16,334 nucleotides of DNA from Anaerolineaceae bacterium. Lineage in GTDB: Bacteria > Chloroflexota > Anaerolineae > Anaerolineales > Anaerolineaceae. The DNA lies in NCBI GenBank assembly GCA_021107195.1, contig JAIOTF010000236.1, forward strand, positions 1 to 16,334. Reading direction: 5' to 3'. Both the position numbers and the translations under genes were made by a program. Positions 7,909 to 14,752 of this stretch are shown here, in pieces (the first letter of the stretch is position 1; every line of letters starts with the position of its first letter). The notes beneath the pieces were generated by a model. It saw only the letters and a list, made by a program, of their open reading frames with translations, was not told the DNA's origin and searched no databases.

Positions 7909-8991
7909 TCAACGCTCTTCTTCCAGAATATCCGGCGGCAATTGCCGTAAAGCAGCATACAACAAAGCGGCGTAATGCTGCCAATCAGCCAGGCGCACCA
8001 TCGAGATCGCTGTATGCATATATCGTCCGGGCACCGACATGGAAACGCTTGGAATGCCTTCCCGGCGCACATGGATCGCACCGGCGTCCGTACCACCGCC
8101 GCCCGGCTGGCGAAGCTGGCAGGGAATGCCTTCCGCGGCTGCCGTCTGCCGCAAATGACGGATCAGACGCCGATCCGAAATCGTGGCTGCGTCAGCAGTG
8201 TAAATGGCCGGGCCGCGGTCAAGCTGCGTGTTATAACGCACATTCTCGCTGCCATCCCAGTTAGGATGATCGAGTGCCGGGGTGCAGTCGATGACGAAAG
8301 CCAGGTCCGGCTGCAACGCATCGGCGGCAGGCCCTGCCCCGCGCAGCCCCACTTCTTCCTGCACAGTGAACGCCGCCAGTAATTCAATATTCGGCGGAGC
8401 GTGCTTGAATAGCTCGATCAGGGTTGCCACGCCGAGGCGGTCATCCAGGGCCTTGCCAAACAGGCTGGGGCCAACCTGGCGAAAACCGGTAGCAAAGACC
8501 GCCCACGCACCCGGCTCTACCTTTCCGGCCTGAGCCGGGCCAATATCAATGCGCAGGTCATCCACAGGAATGATCTTGCTGCGCTCTTCTTCACTGGAGA
8601 GGTGCACCGGACAGGCGCCGATCACCCCCGGCAGCCGCGCCGGGCCGACCCATACTGGCTTGCCAGGCAATTGCCGGGGATCAATGCCCCCCACCAGCCC
8701 AAAATGGAACAGGCCATCACCGGTCTCTTCCAGGAGCATGAAACCGATTTCGTCCATGTGCGCTGCTACCATCACCCGCAGGGCATTCGGGGACTGCGCA
8801 TGACGCACAGCCAGCACGCTGCCCATGGCATCCACCCGCAGGCTGTCGGCTGCCCCCTCAATTTCCTCCAGCACGATTCGGCGCACGGCGCCCTCGTCGC
8901 CGGAAACCGCTGCGGCATTCGACAACCGCTCCAGCAGGGCGATCTGCTGCGAGCCAATTTCCAATGTCATTTTCTCTTCTTTCTTAATCAT
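7909..8991 (-). CDS. M42 family metallopeptidase, copy 2 (360 aa)
   Basis: This is a second M42 aminopeptidase with a full set of expected residues: H78 and D80 in AAHMDE, D183 in KALDDR, E212/E213 in VQEEVG, D235 in VIDCT, the loop GGGGTDAGA (297-305) and H326 in RYMHTA. The start at 8991 overlaps the previous stop as ATGA, fitting coupled translation. ATG at 8970 is a credible alternative because AAGAAAGAAGAG just before it could act as the ribosome site. It is only moderately similar to copy 1 by eye, so these are old paralogues, not a recent duplication. Probably cytoplasmic, acting on peptides. Confidence 0.9.
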   Translation of the reverse strand: MIKKEEKMTLEIGSQQIALLERLSNAAAVSGDEGAVRRIVLEEIEGAADSLRVDAMGSVLAVRHAQSPNALRVMVAAHMDEIGFMLLEETGDGLFHFGLVGGIDPRQLPGKPVWVGPARLPGVIGACPVHLSSEEERSKIIPVDDLRIDIGPAQAGKVEPGAWAVFATGFRQVGPSLFGKALDDRLGVATLIELFKHAPPNIELLAAFTVQEEVGLRGAGPAADALQPDLAFVIDCTPALDHPNWDGSENVRYNTQLDRGPAIYTADAATISDRRLIRHLRQTAAAEGIPCQLRQPGGGGTDAGAIHVRREGIPSVSMSVPGRYMHTAISMVRLADWQHYAALLYAALRQLPPDILEEER

Positions 8992-10049
8992 GCTTCATCC
9001 CGCCACATTTGTTCGACATAGTCCAGGGGCAGTTCGGCCACAAATTGCGCCAGCAGCCGCCCGGTGCGCTCCACATCCTTCCAGGCGATCATCTCCACCG
9101 GAGTGTGCATATAACGCAGGGGAATGCTGAGCAGGATGGTAGGAATACCCTGAGCCGTCAGTTGCAGGCTATCCATTTCGGTGAAAGACCGTTTAGGCAG
9201 CACATCCTTGCGAAACGGCATCTCCATGCGCTCCGCCAGGGCCTTGAACGAGCGGTATAACGCGGGATGTACGGTTGGTCCCCATCCCAGCGCAGGCCCA
9301 CTCTCCAATGGATAGACGTTATACCCCGAAGCCCCCGGCCCAGTGCCATAGGTAACATCGATAACGACCGCCAGGTCTGGCTGCAAGGCAAACGAAGAAG
9401 TTTGTGCGCCGAGGTAGTTGAATTCCTCCTGCACCGTCGCCAGCACCCAAACATCCCATTCGTGACGCAGATACTGGAGCGCGTCCAGGCATACAGTCAG
9501 TGCAGCAACCGAGGCGCGGTTGTCCAGGCTGTGGCCGGCCACGAACTGACCAGCCAGCACCATCGGCGGCTGGGCAAAGGAAACCACATCGCCCGGCTGC
9601 ACCAGCGCTGCCATCTCTGCTTCAGGCAGACCAGTCTCGACCAGCAAATAATCCAGGGGTACACGTTTGTGCGCCAGGTCACCCGGAAGCTGCCGCGGCG
9701 AGGGCTGCACGATCACGCCCTCCACCCTGCGGCGGCCATGTACGATCACCGGCTGTCCAGGCAAAATACGTGCGTCCAGCCCGCCAATAGCGGTGACGCG
9801 CAAGAATCCGGCATGCAGTTCAGTGACCATCAAACCGACAGCATCCATGTGTGCCGAGAGCATCACCCGCGGCCGGGGGACTATCCCCTGCCCGCGCCGC
9901 AGGGCGTGCAGACTGCCCACCCGGCTGATACTCAGCTCATCGGTCAACGGAGCCCAGATTTCTGCCAGGGCTTGCTGCACTGGCGTCTCATAACCGGACA
10001 CGCCGGCCAATGAGATGAGATTGGTTAAATGTGAAATGCGTTCTTTCAT
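8988..10049 (-). CDS. Divergent M42 family metallopeptidase, copy 3 (353 aa)
   Basis: M42 architecture is kept: H67 and D69 in SAHMDA, E208/E209 in VQEEF, D231 in VIDVT and H315 in RYMHTPVE. It departs from copies 1 and 2 at several conserved places: AHMDA replaces AHMDE, SLDNR (174-178) replaces the usual ALDDR, and SFTEMDS (288-294) replaces the GGTDA-type loop. First-shell metal ligands still seem to be present, so activity with altered specificity is likelier than a dead enzyme; this is inference. AGGCGG lies nine bases before the ATG. The last bases overlap the start of copy 2. It follows the Thr/Pro-rich protein gene after 68 bases. Confidence 0.85.
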   Translation of the reverse strand: MKERISHLTNLISLAGVSGYETPVQQALAEIWAPLTDELSISRVGSLHALRRGQGIVPRPRVMLSAHMDAVGLMVTELHAGFLRVTAIGGLDARILPGQPVIVHGRRRVEGVIVQPSPRQLPGDLAHKRVPLDYLLVETGLPEAEMAALVQPGDVVSFAQPPMVLAGQFVAGHSLDNRASVAALTVCLDALQYLRHEWDVWVLATVQEEFNYLGAQTSSFALQPDLAVVIDVTYGTGPGASGYNVYPLESGPALGWGPTVHPALYRSFKALAERMEMPFRKDVLPKRSFTEMDSLQLTAQGIPTILLSIPLRYMHTPVEMIAWKDVERTGRLLAQFVAELPLDYVEQMWRDEA

Positions 10050-10103
10050 TTAAAAAAACCGCCTATCAAATGTTTCATGATCTTATCGGAAAAAGAAGCC
10101 TGT

Positions 10104-10136
10104 ACCCAAAAGCCCGTTCAACTATCGGTTGGGCTT
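10104..10136 (-). terminator. Weak terminator-like hairpin over a stop codon
   Basis: On the - strand AAGCCC (10136-10131) pairs with GGGCTT (10115-10110), with a short AAC/GTT inner stem and a four-base bulge, then TT and TGGG. It contains the stop codon of the Thr/Pro-rich protein gene. The U-run is short, so partial attenuation before the M42 genes is more likely than full termination. Confidence 0.3.
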
Positions 10137-10588
10137 GGCTCAGGTTCAACCTTGGTTGCCGTTGGCAGCACCAGGGTATCAGTTGCTGTTGGCGGTACAG
10201 GCGTATCTGACGGCACCAGCGTTTCCGTGATGGTTGGCGTCAAACTCGGCTTCAATGTCTCGGTTGCCGTACCGGTCGGGGTTCCTGTCCATGTCTTGAA
10301 TGGGGTAAATGTTTGCGAAGGCGTCCAGGAAGGTGAGGGCGTAACACCAGTTGGGGTCGGCGACAGGAAAGGCGTATCGGTCGTGGTCGGCTCCGTCGTT
10401 GGGACATGGGTAGTGCTCATTTCCGTTTCAACCGCCGGATCAAGGGTGGGTGTAGGCTGCTTGCCGGGGCGCGGCAGGCGAGAGACCCACAATACACTGA
10501 GCCCCAGGCAATAGCAAAGCAAGGATGCCAGGATAATAATGATTAATGTAGAACGCGTCTTTGCCCGTCTTCGGCCTGTGGTGATCAT
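10118..10588 (-). CDS. Single-pass membrane protein with long Thr/Pro-rich tail (156 aa)
   Basis: The start at 10588 is chosen because CCAGGAGAATGT directly precedes the ATG; an ATG at 10606 would hide that site inside the gene. Residues 1-13 are basic and residues about 14-35 form one membrane helix (LIIIILASLLCYCLGLSVLW). The remainder, about 120 residues, is Thr/Pro/Ser-rich low complexity with many TPT, PTGT and TETL motifs. No globular domain is visible. Such tails are usual in surface-exposed Anaerolineae proteins and may be glycosylated spacers (inference). It heads the - strand gene series. A TATAAT hexamer lies just upstream, at 10610-10605. Confidence 0.7.
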   Translation of the reverse strand: MITTGRRRAKTRSTLIIIILASLLCYCLGLSVLWVSRLPRPGKQPTPTLDPAVETEMSTTHVPTTEPTTTDTPFLSPTPTGVTPSPSWTPSQTFTPFKTWTGTPTGTATETLKPSLTPTITETLVPSDTPVPPTATDTLVLPTATKVEPEPSPTDS

Positions 10589-10612
10589 ACATTCTCCTGG
10601 CCTCATTATAAT

Positions 10613-10656
10613 AGGGATTAGTGAATTAGGGATCAGAAAATCAGGGATCAGGGATT
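10613..10656. repeat. Short degenerate AGGGAT(T/C) tandem repeat
   Basis: AGGGATT or AGGGATC starts at 10613, 10628, 10643 and 10650, with spacings of 15, 15 and 7 bases. The intervening bases are AT-rich. Similar short runs occur in reverse at 1114-1137 and 7774-7784. Confidence 0.6.
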
Positions 10657-10698
10657 AATAAGCCCCTGGAAAGGTTGGGATCTAATATTCACAAACAG

Positions 10699-10727
10699 CC
10701 AGGCAGCCTCCGCATATCACTGCCTGG
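10699..10727. repeat. Isolated hairpin, 8-bp perfect stem
   Basis: CCAGGCAG (10699-10706) and CTGCCTGG (10720-10727) enclose a 13-base loop. No T-run follows on either strand, so it is not a convincing terminator. Its role is unknown; it lies between divergent units next to a possible mobile element. Confidence 0.45.
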
Positions 10728-10816
10728 TCAGGCTTCCGACCCTTTTCACAAAGTACCCACAGAGTAAGGCTGGATTTAATTTACTTACATTAAGTTCCAA
10801 ATCTGGTAAATATTAT

Positions 10817-10903
10817 CCAGAATAATAACCTCCTGGTGGTATTCTGGGAATCAGAAACCGGCCAAAGTTTCGATTCCTTTCTACTGCTCAGGAGGTTATT
10901 CTC
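10817..10903 (+). promoter_or_regulatory. Structured leader that can mask the recombinase ribosome site
   Basis: AATAACCTCCTG (10824-10835) is a perfect 12-bp complement of CAGGAGGTTATT (10889-10900). The latter contains the AGGAGG Shine-Dalgarno of the recombinase (ATG at 10904). A second stem, CCAGAATA (10817-10824) with TATTCTGG (10840-10847), holds the CCTCCT anti-SD bases in its loop. The two pairings could form together as a pseudoknot or compete. The sequence shows the pairing potential; control of translation is inference. Recombinase binding to these repeats in DNA is the alternative. Confidence 0.6.
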
Positions 10904-11791
10904 ATGTTACCAGAAATCCAGGCTTACCAAAAGTGGCTCAGGCGCAGAAGTCCACATGCTTCCACGCCCATCCACTACGGCAGCGACCTCAAGCTGTTCT
11001 TCAAGTGGCTGGACAAGCCCATCGATCAGGTAACCGTTGTTGACGTAGATGCCTACATCGAGCATTGCCAAAAGCAGGCCTTTGCCATTGCCACCATCAA
11101 CCGGCGTTTGACAGCCCTGCGCGGGTTCTACAATTTTCTGGCCGTACACGACCCGCAAGCGCCGCCTAATCCTGTTCTGCCACAGCGCCACTACATTCGC
11201 CGGGGCATACTCCTGCCGCGGGACGTAGAGGACGAGAGCATCCAGCAGCTTTTCAGCGTCATCGACTCCTTGCGGGACCAGACCATGTTCATGCTCATGC
11301 TGCGCTGCGGTCTGCGCGTGTCGGAAGTGCGCAAGCTGTCCATGAACGACCTCTATCTCCACCCTGCGCCAGGGAGCCTGCCGCGGCTGTGGCTGAACGG
11401 CAAAGGCGATCGCCAGCGGGTGGCCTACCTTTCCCGCCAGATGCTCGCTCTCCTGAAACGGTATCTGGAAAGCCGTCCGCTGACCTCTGAGCCTGCTGTC
11501 TTCCTGAACCGCTTTGGGCGCCGTTTCACGGTGACCGGCATCCAGGACAGGCTGGCGCATTACTGCCACATCGCAGGGGTATGGATCACCTGCCACCAAC
11601 TGCGGCACACTTTCGCCCGCCACCTGGTGGAGGCGGATACACCGGTGGTTTCCATCCAGCACCTGCTGGGACATTCCCGCGTCAGTACCACCCAGGTGTA
11701 TTTGCATATCTCTGACCACAAGGTGCAAAGCGATTATGAGACCGCCATTCAGGAGGTCCAGCGCCGCTTTGCCGAAGGAGGGTGGTCATGA
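10904..11791 (+). CDS. Tyrosine recombinase/integrase, intact (295 aa)
   Basis: It is a phage-integrase-family enzyme that breaks and rejoins DNA at specific sites through a phosphotyrosine intermediate. An N-terminal core-binding domain (about 1-85, with TINRRLTALRGFYNFL) is followed by the catalytic domain, with all expected residues: R138 in CGLRVSEV, K167 in NGKGDRQR, H231/R234 in HQLRHTFA, H257 in LLGHSRVSTT and the nucleophile Y266 in VYLHI. It is therefore probably active. AGGAGG at 10891-10896 is a perfect ribosome site, but it can be covered by the leader. The gene overlaps the next recombinase by ATGA, a layout known from Tn554-type and recombinase-in-trio elements; XerC/D housekeeping function is less likely. 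Confidence 0.9.
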   Translation: MLPEIQAYQKWLRRRSPHASTPIHYGSDLKLFFKWLDKPIDQVTVVDVDAYIEHCQKQAFAIATINRRLTALRGFYNFLAVHDPQAPPNPVLPQRHYIRRGILLPRDVEDESIQQLFSVIDSLRDQTMFMLMLRCGLRVSEVRKLSMNDLYLHPAPGSLPRLWLNGKGDRQRVAYLSRQMLALLKRYLESRPLTSEPAVFLNRFGRRFTVTGIQDRLAHYCHIAGVWITCHQLRHTFARHLVEADTPVVSIQHLLGHSRVSTTQVYLHISDHKVQSDYETAIQEVQRRFAEGGWS

Positions 11792-13289
11792 GCAGGGGTA
11801 CAGGCAAGCGTAAATTCCACCACAAGGACATCCGGCCCAAAGACCCGAACATCCAGCGATTCTCGGAATGGATGGGCGAGAACCGCAATTTCTACGCTCA
11901 TTTCCGCAGGTGGATGAAGGAGAACAGCTACAGCGCTTCGACGATCAAGATCTACAGCGTGGCGGCACGGCAGGCGATCGGCTATCTGCGCCTGCCCTAC
12001 TGGAAGATCAACCCGGAGGATGACTTGCAGCGCTTCTGGGCTTACCTTCAAGACCGGGGTCTCACGGACAGCTCTCTGGAAGGCTACCGGAAGGGGCTGA
12101 ACTGCTTCAGGGATTACCTTTACCTGCGCCGGAGGAAGAAACGCCCGCCCAAACAGATCAATTGGGACTACTACCTGAGCGGTCTGCCGGGCTGGATAGA
12201 GGAGCATGTGCGCGACTATCACAGGCTTTGCACCCGCGGTTGGCCTCCTGACCAGGTGTTCAGGAGCAGTACCTGCTTGCTTTCTCCCCTGACCCAGGTG
12301 CTGCGTTTCATACATGCCCGTGAGCCGCTGAAGGAACTGGAGCAGATCAAACCGGAGCGCTGGTTCGAGCGGCTGGATGAGCGATTGCGTGAGGGGCGGG
12401 CGGTGGATACTGTGAACGGGGAACTGGGAACTGGTTTTGCTATGCGCGTTCCTGCGTTTCATGAAAGCAGGCGGCTACCCAATCTGCGAGCGCATGCTGC
12501 TTGTACCCACGCTGCCCAAACCCAAACGACATCCCGCTTGAGCAGTTGCGCATCCTGTTCAATGAGATTCAGCAGGAAGCCTGTTCAGAGCACAAAGGCA
12601 AGTCGCGCTGCGGGCGCATGGATGCGGCCTGGTTCCTGCTGATGTTGTTCAGCGGGATGCGCACAGGGGAGATCAGGCGGCTGAAAAGGGCAGATATTGA
12701 CTGGGAACGGCGTCAGATCCGTGTTGAGCAGTCCAAAGGACTGAAAGACAGGATGGTTTTCATGGCAGATATCACCATGAACGCGATGAAGAGCTATCTG
12801 GCCGTACGCGGCCCGGCAGCATATCTGCCGGAGGAGTTCTTCATCTATCGTCATCAGGCGTTGAGCCTCACGTATTGCTATGAGCGGCTAAAGACCTACA
12901 ACGAGCGCTGCGGGGTCATGATCAAACCGCACCAACTGCGCCATTCCTGTGCCTCGCTGCTGCTCAACAGCGGCACACCGGTTACCAGCGTACAAGTGAT
13001 CCTGGGACACAAATTCATTGATACCACAATGGGCTATGCACGCCTGTATGACGGCACGCTGGCGGCGGACTACTTCCGTGCAATGAACGAAATGGAGCGA
13101 CGCATGGCGTTGGTTGAACCGCCGCCCAGCGAACCGCCCAGCTTTGGAGAATTGATCGCCCTGCTGGATTCATTGCGCAACAGCACGCTGAGTGCCGAGC
13201 AGGCTGGTGTGGTGCAGGTCGTGCGGGATGGTATCCTGGCGATTGCCAGGAGTGAAAGGGTATTTTGTCGAATGTTAAGGTGCAGATAA
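11788..13289 (+). pseudogene. Second tyrosine recombinase, broken by two frameshifts
   Basis: The ATG at 11788 overlaps the previous stop (ATGA) and has AAGGAGGG upstream. Frame 1 encodes a core-binding-like region (YSASTIKIYSVAARQAIGYL and onward) up to about 12425. The tandem duplication there shifts the frame; the authentic continuation (LVLLCAFLRFMKAGGYPICE) is readable in the next frame up to about 12530. A second shift leads to the frame ending at 13289, which holds the catalytic domain: R in FSGMRTGEIRRL, K in QSKGLKDRM, HQLRHS, LGHKFIDTT and Y in GYARL. Repaired, it would be roughly 500 aa, a large TnpB-like recombinase. The catalytic residues are undamaged, so the damage looks recent. 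An internal start could still yield a catalytic fragment. Confidence 0.8.
12419..12434 (+). repeat. 7-bp tandem duplication causing a frameshift
   Basis: GGGAACT occurs twice in direct succession (12419-12425 and 12426-12432), followed by GG. Removing one copy restores the reading frame as V-N-G-E-L-V-L-L-C-A-F-L-R-F and connects the two parts of the recombinase. This is the signature of replication slippage. Confidence 0.8.
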
Positions 13290-13320
13290 ATTCCAAGCAA
13301 CCATTTTAGTATCAATCCGT

Positions 13321-13359
13321 ACAATTTATGGTTCAAAACACCCGGACATTTTATGGTCG
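13321..13359. repeat. Pair of degenerate 14-bp direct repeats
   Basis: ACAATTTATGGTTC (13321-13334) and ACATTTTATGGTCG (13346-13359) are 25 bases apart start to start. On the - strand the similarity extends to CCATAAAATGTCCGG and CCATAAATTGTACGG. They overlap the end of the small membrane protein gene and lie just past the recombinase gene. They may be recombinase arm sites or the end of a lost insertion sequence (inference). Confidence 0.4.
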
Positions 13360-13892
13360 ATTTCTACAAGAAAATCATAAAACATATCATGCGTGACCCC
13401 TTCTTCTGATATATCGCTCCGCAAATAGATAAAGTATTCATCATATGTTGCGATGAAGCGACATTGATATCGACCAAGATCAGTACCGCAGGCAAAATCA
13501 TATTGACTTGCATGAGCACTTACAAAATCCAACTGGGTAGACATATCGCTAGTTTGATTAGGTACTATTGACAAGTCACTTAATGCAGATTCCCATCTTT
13601 CATACCTGTTTCGTGCTAATCTTCCGCGCTCGTACCTTGATACTATTTGATAAACCACTGTGTTATTAAATAATGCGTAGATTTCTCCAGATTCATTCGG
13701 TTCGTCCAGCGCAGGTAAATTTCTATAATCAATTATTGTTCCTTCAGGAAGGTCATTTTCAGAAAACAGAATATCATCAATTCCGCAATACCTTGCTGGT
13801 CTTGGATCAATTATCAAATATAAGCCACAGAAAATACAACAAATGATTAGAAATATTATCAGAATTAAGGTGAATGTACGTTTTCTAGTCAT
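13326..13892 (-). CDS. Membrane-anchored protein in immunity-gene position (188 aa)
   Basis: I do not recognise a family. The start at 13892 has GGGAG seven bases upstream, better than ATG at 13913. The N-terminus is basic, then one hydrophobic helix (about 7-28, with cysteines 18, 19 and 22). The rest is a polar, probably extracytoplasmic domain with C36, C135, C144 and C185, which could form disulfides. YQIVSRYERGRLARNRYERW (81-100) is a charged helix-like stretch. The gene overlaps the end of the toxin-like RHS tip by eight bases (ATGACTAG), the usual place for an immunity gene. That role is inferred from position only. Base composition is AT-rich, like the RHS tip and unlike the surrounding genes. 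Confidence 0.6.
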   Translation of the reverse strand: MTRKRTFTLILIIFLIICCIFCGLYLIIDPRPARYCGIDDILFSENDLPEGTIIDYRNLPALDEPNESGEIYALFNNTVVYQIVSRYERGRLARNRYERWESALSDLSIVPNQTSDMSTQLDFVSAHASQYDFACGTDLGRYQCRFIATYDEYFIYLRSDISEEGVTHDMFYDFLVEIDHKMSGCFEP

Positions 13893-14752
13893 TATTAAAC
13901 TCCCATGGGACATAAGGTTCTTCAGGTGGTTGTTGAAAGAGCGCTGGAGCCGAGACGAGCGCCATTTCGTCTATGTGCTTGAAGGATGATAACGCAATTT
14001 TAAACTCTTCAGTCGTAAGTGAATTATCATTAAGATAATATTCTTCATACAAGAGGTAACCGAATTCCACCGCATAGTAATCATCAACTGTATCAAAATA
14101 GTAATTTACTGGACCAAGGGAAGCGTTTTGGTCATAATCCCCAATAGTTAATGTTGATTTAATCCAATCCCAAGTTTGTGCACCACCCGCGCCAATATGC
14201 AAAGTTTCTATGTCAAAACCCGCAGCTGAACCATAAAACCCATATAATATATTTCCTGCTGTGGAATATTCAAACCGAAAATCTCCCAAAGTTATTGTTG
14301 ATCCCAATTTTTGCTTTATCTTATCTTTTACATCAAACGGTGCTCCATCTTTTACAATTGAAGAAAATTCATACATCCCTAAAATCAGGTAATCTATTGC
14401 CCCTGTTTCCTTAAATCTCTGCATATATTCATTTACAGATTCAATCTCTTGGCTGCTTGCCATGTATACTGCTGCTTCAGTTATCCATCTTGTTAAATCT
14501 CTATAAGCTCCGCGGAGTGCGTCAGGAACACCTCCTCCTCCAGTGCCTTCGACAATCACATGACCACTAGGTCTGTATATCTCAATGGATTATTGTTTGC
14601 GTACCCATACCGGTCAAACGCCATTGCTTCCCCTGCCTCTGGTATAATCGAATCAGCTTGAATGAAGTGGGCCAATTCGCTGTCGTACCACCTGGAGCGA
14701 TACCAGTACAACTTAATGTAACTGTGCTCCAATTGCCCTGTGTAGCGATAAA
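13885..14752 (-). pseudogene. RHS-repeat protein C-terminal tip with toxin-like CT domain, truncated and frameshifted
   Basis: From 14752 the frame reads the RHS-associated core: YRYTGQLEHSYIKLYWYRSRWYD, then FIQADSI and YGYANNNPLRYTD. The usual DPSGH after that is interrupted: the frame gives D-L-V-V-M-stop, but adding one base at about 14570 restores D-P-S-G-H-V-I-V-E-G and leads into a 224-residue variable domain ending at 13885. That domain contains APFDVKDKIKQK and NILYGFYGSAAGFDIETLHIGAGG, which resemble the conserved layout of polymorphic toxin type 44 domains; this is a by-eye match. The RHS repeats and N-terminus are missing. A separate start at GTG 14559 has no ribosome site. The remnant is probably not expressed as a full effector. 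Confidence 0.72.

Larger units (their letters stand above)
10589..10903. other. Intergenic region between the M42 operon and the recombinases
   Basis: These 315 bases separate divergent transcription units. From left to right they hold a possible - strand -10 box (TATAAT at 10610-10605, no good -35), the AGGGA-type short repeats at 10613-10656, an isolated hairpin at 10699-10727, an AT-rich stretch at 10770-10816 that could hold the recombinase promoter, and the structured leader at 10817-10903. No gene was found. Confidence 0.5.

Noticed and set aside
10077..10514. + strand frame with Val-Gly-Val-Ser repeats resembling a structural protein
   Set aside because: The repeats are the reverse complement of the Thr/Pro codon-rich tail of the - strand membrane protein, which has a strong ribosome site and a membrane helix.
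10699..10727. Hairpin considered as an integron attC site
   Set aside because: It lacks attC-type core sites and extrahelical bases, there is no cassette array, and the recombinase lacks a visible IntI-specific insertion.
10907..11728. 273-codon - strand frame opposite recombinase 1
   Set aside because: It has no domains, while the + strand has all tyrosine recombinase catalytic residues and an ideal ribosome site.
10904..13289. A complete recombinase-in-trio or Tn554-type element
   Set aside because: Only two recombinase genes are present. No third recombinase or TnpC-like gene and no clear terminal repeats were found, so only similarity of layout is claimed.
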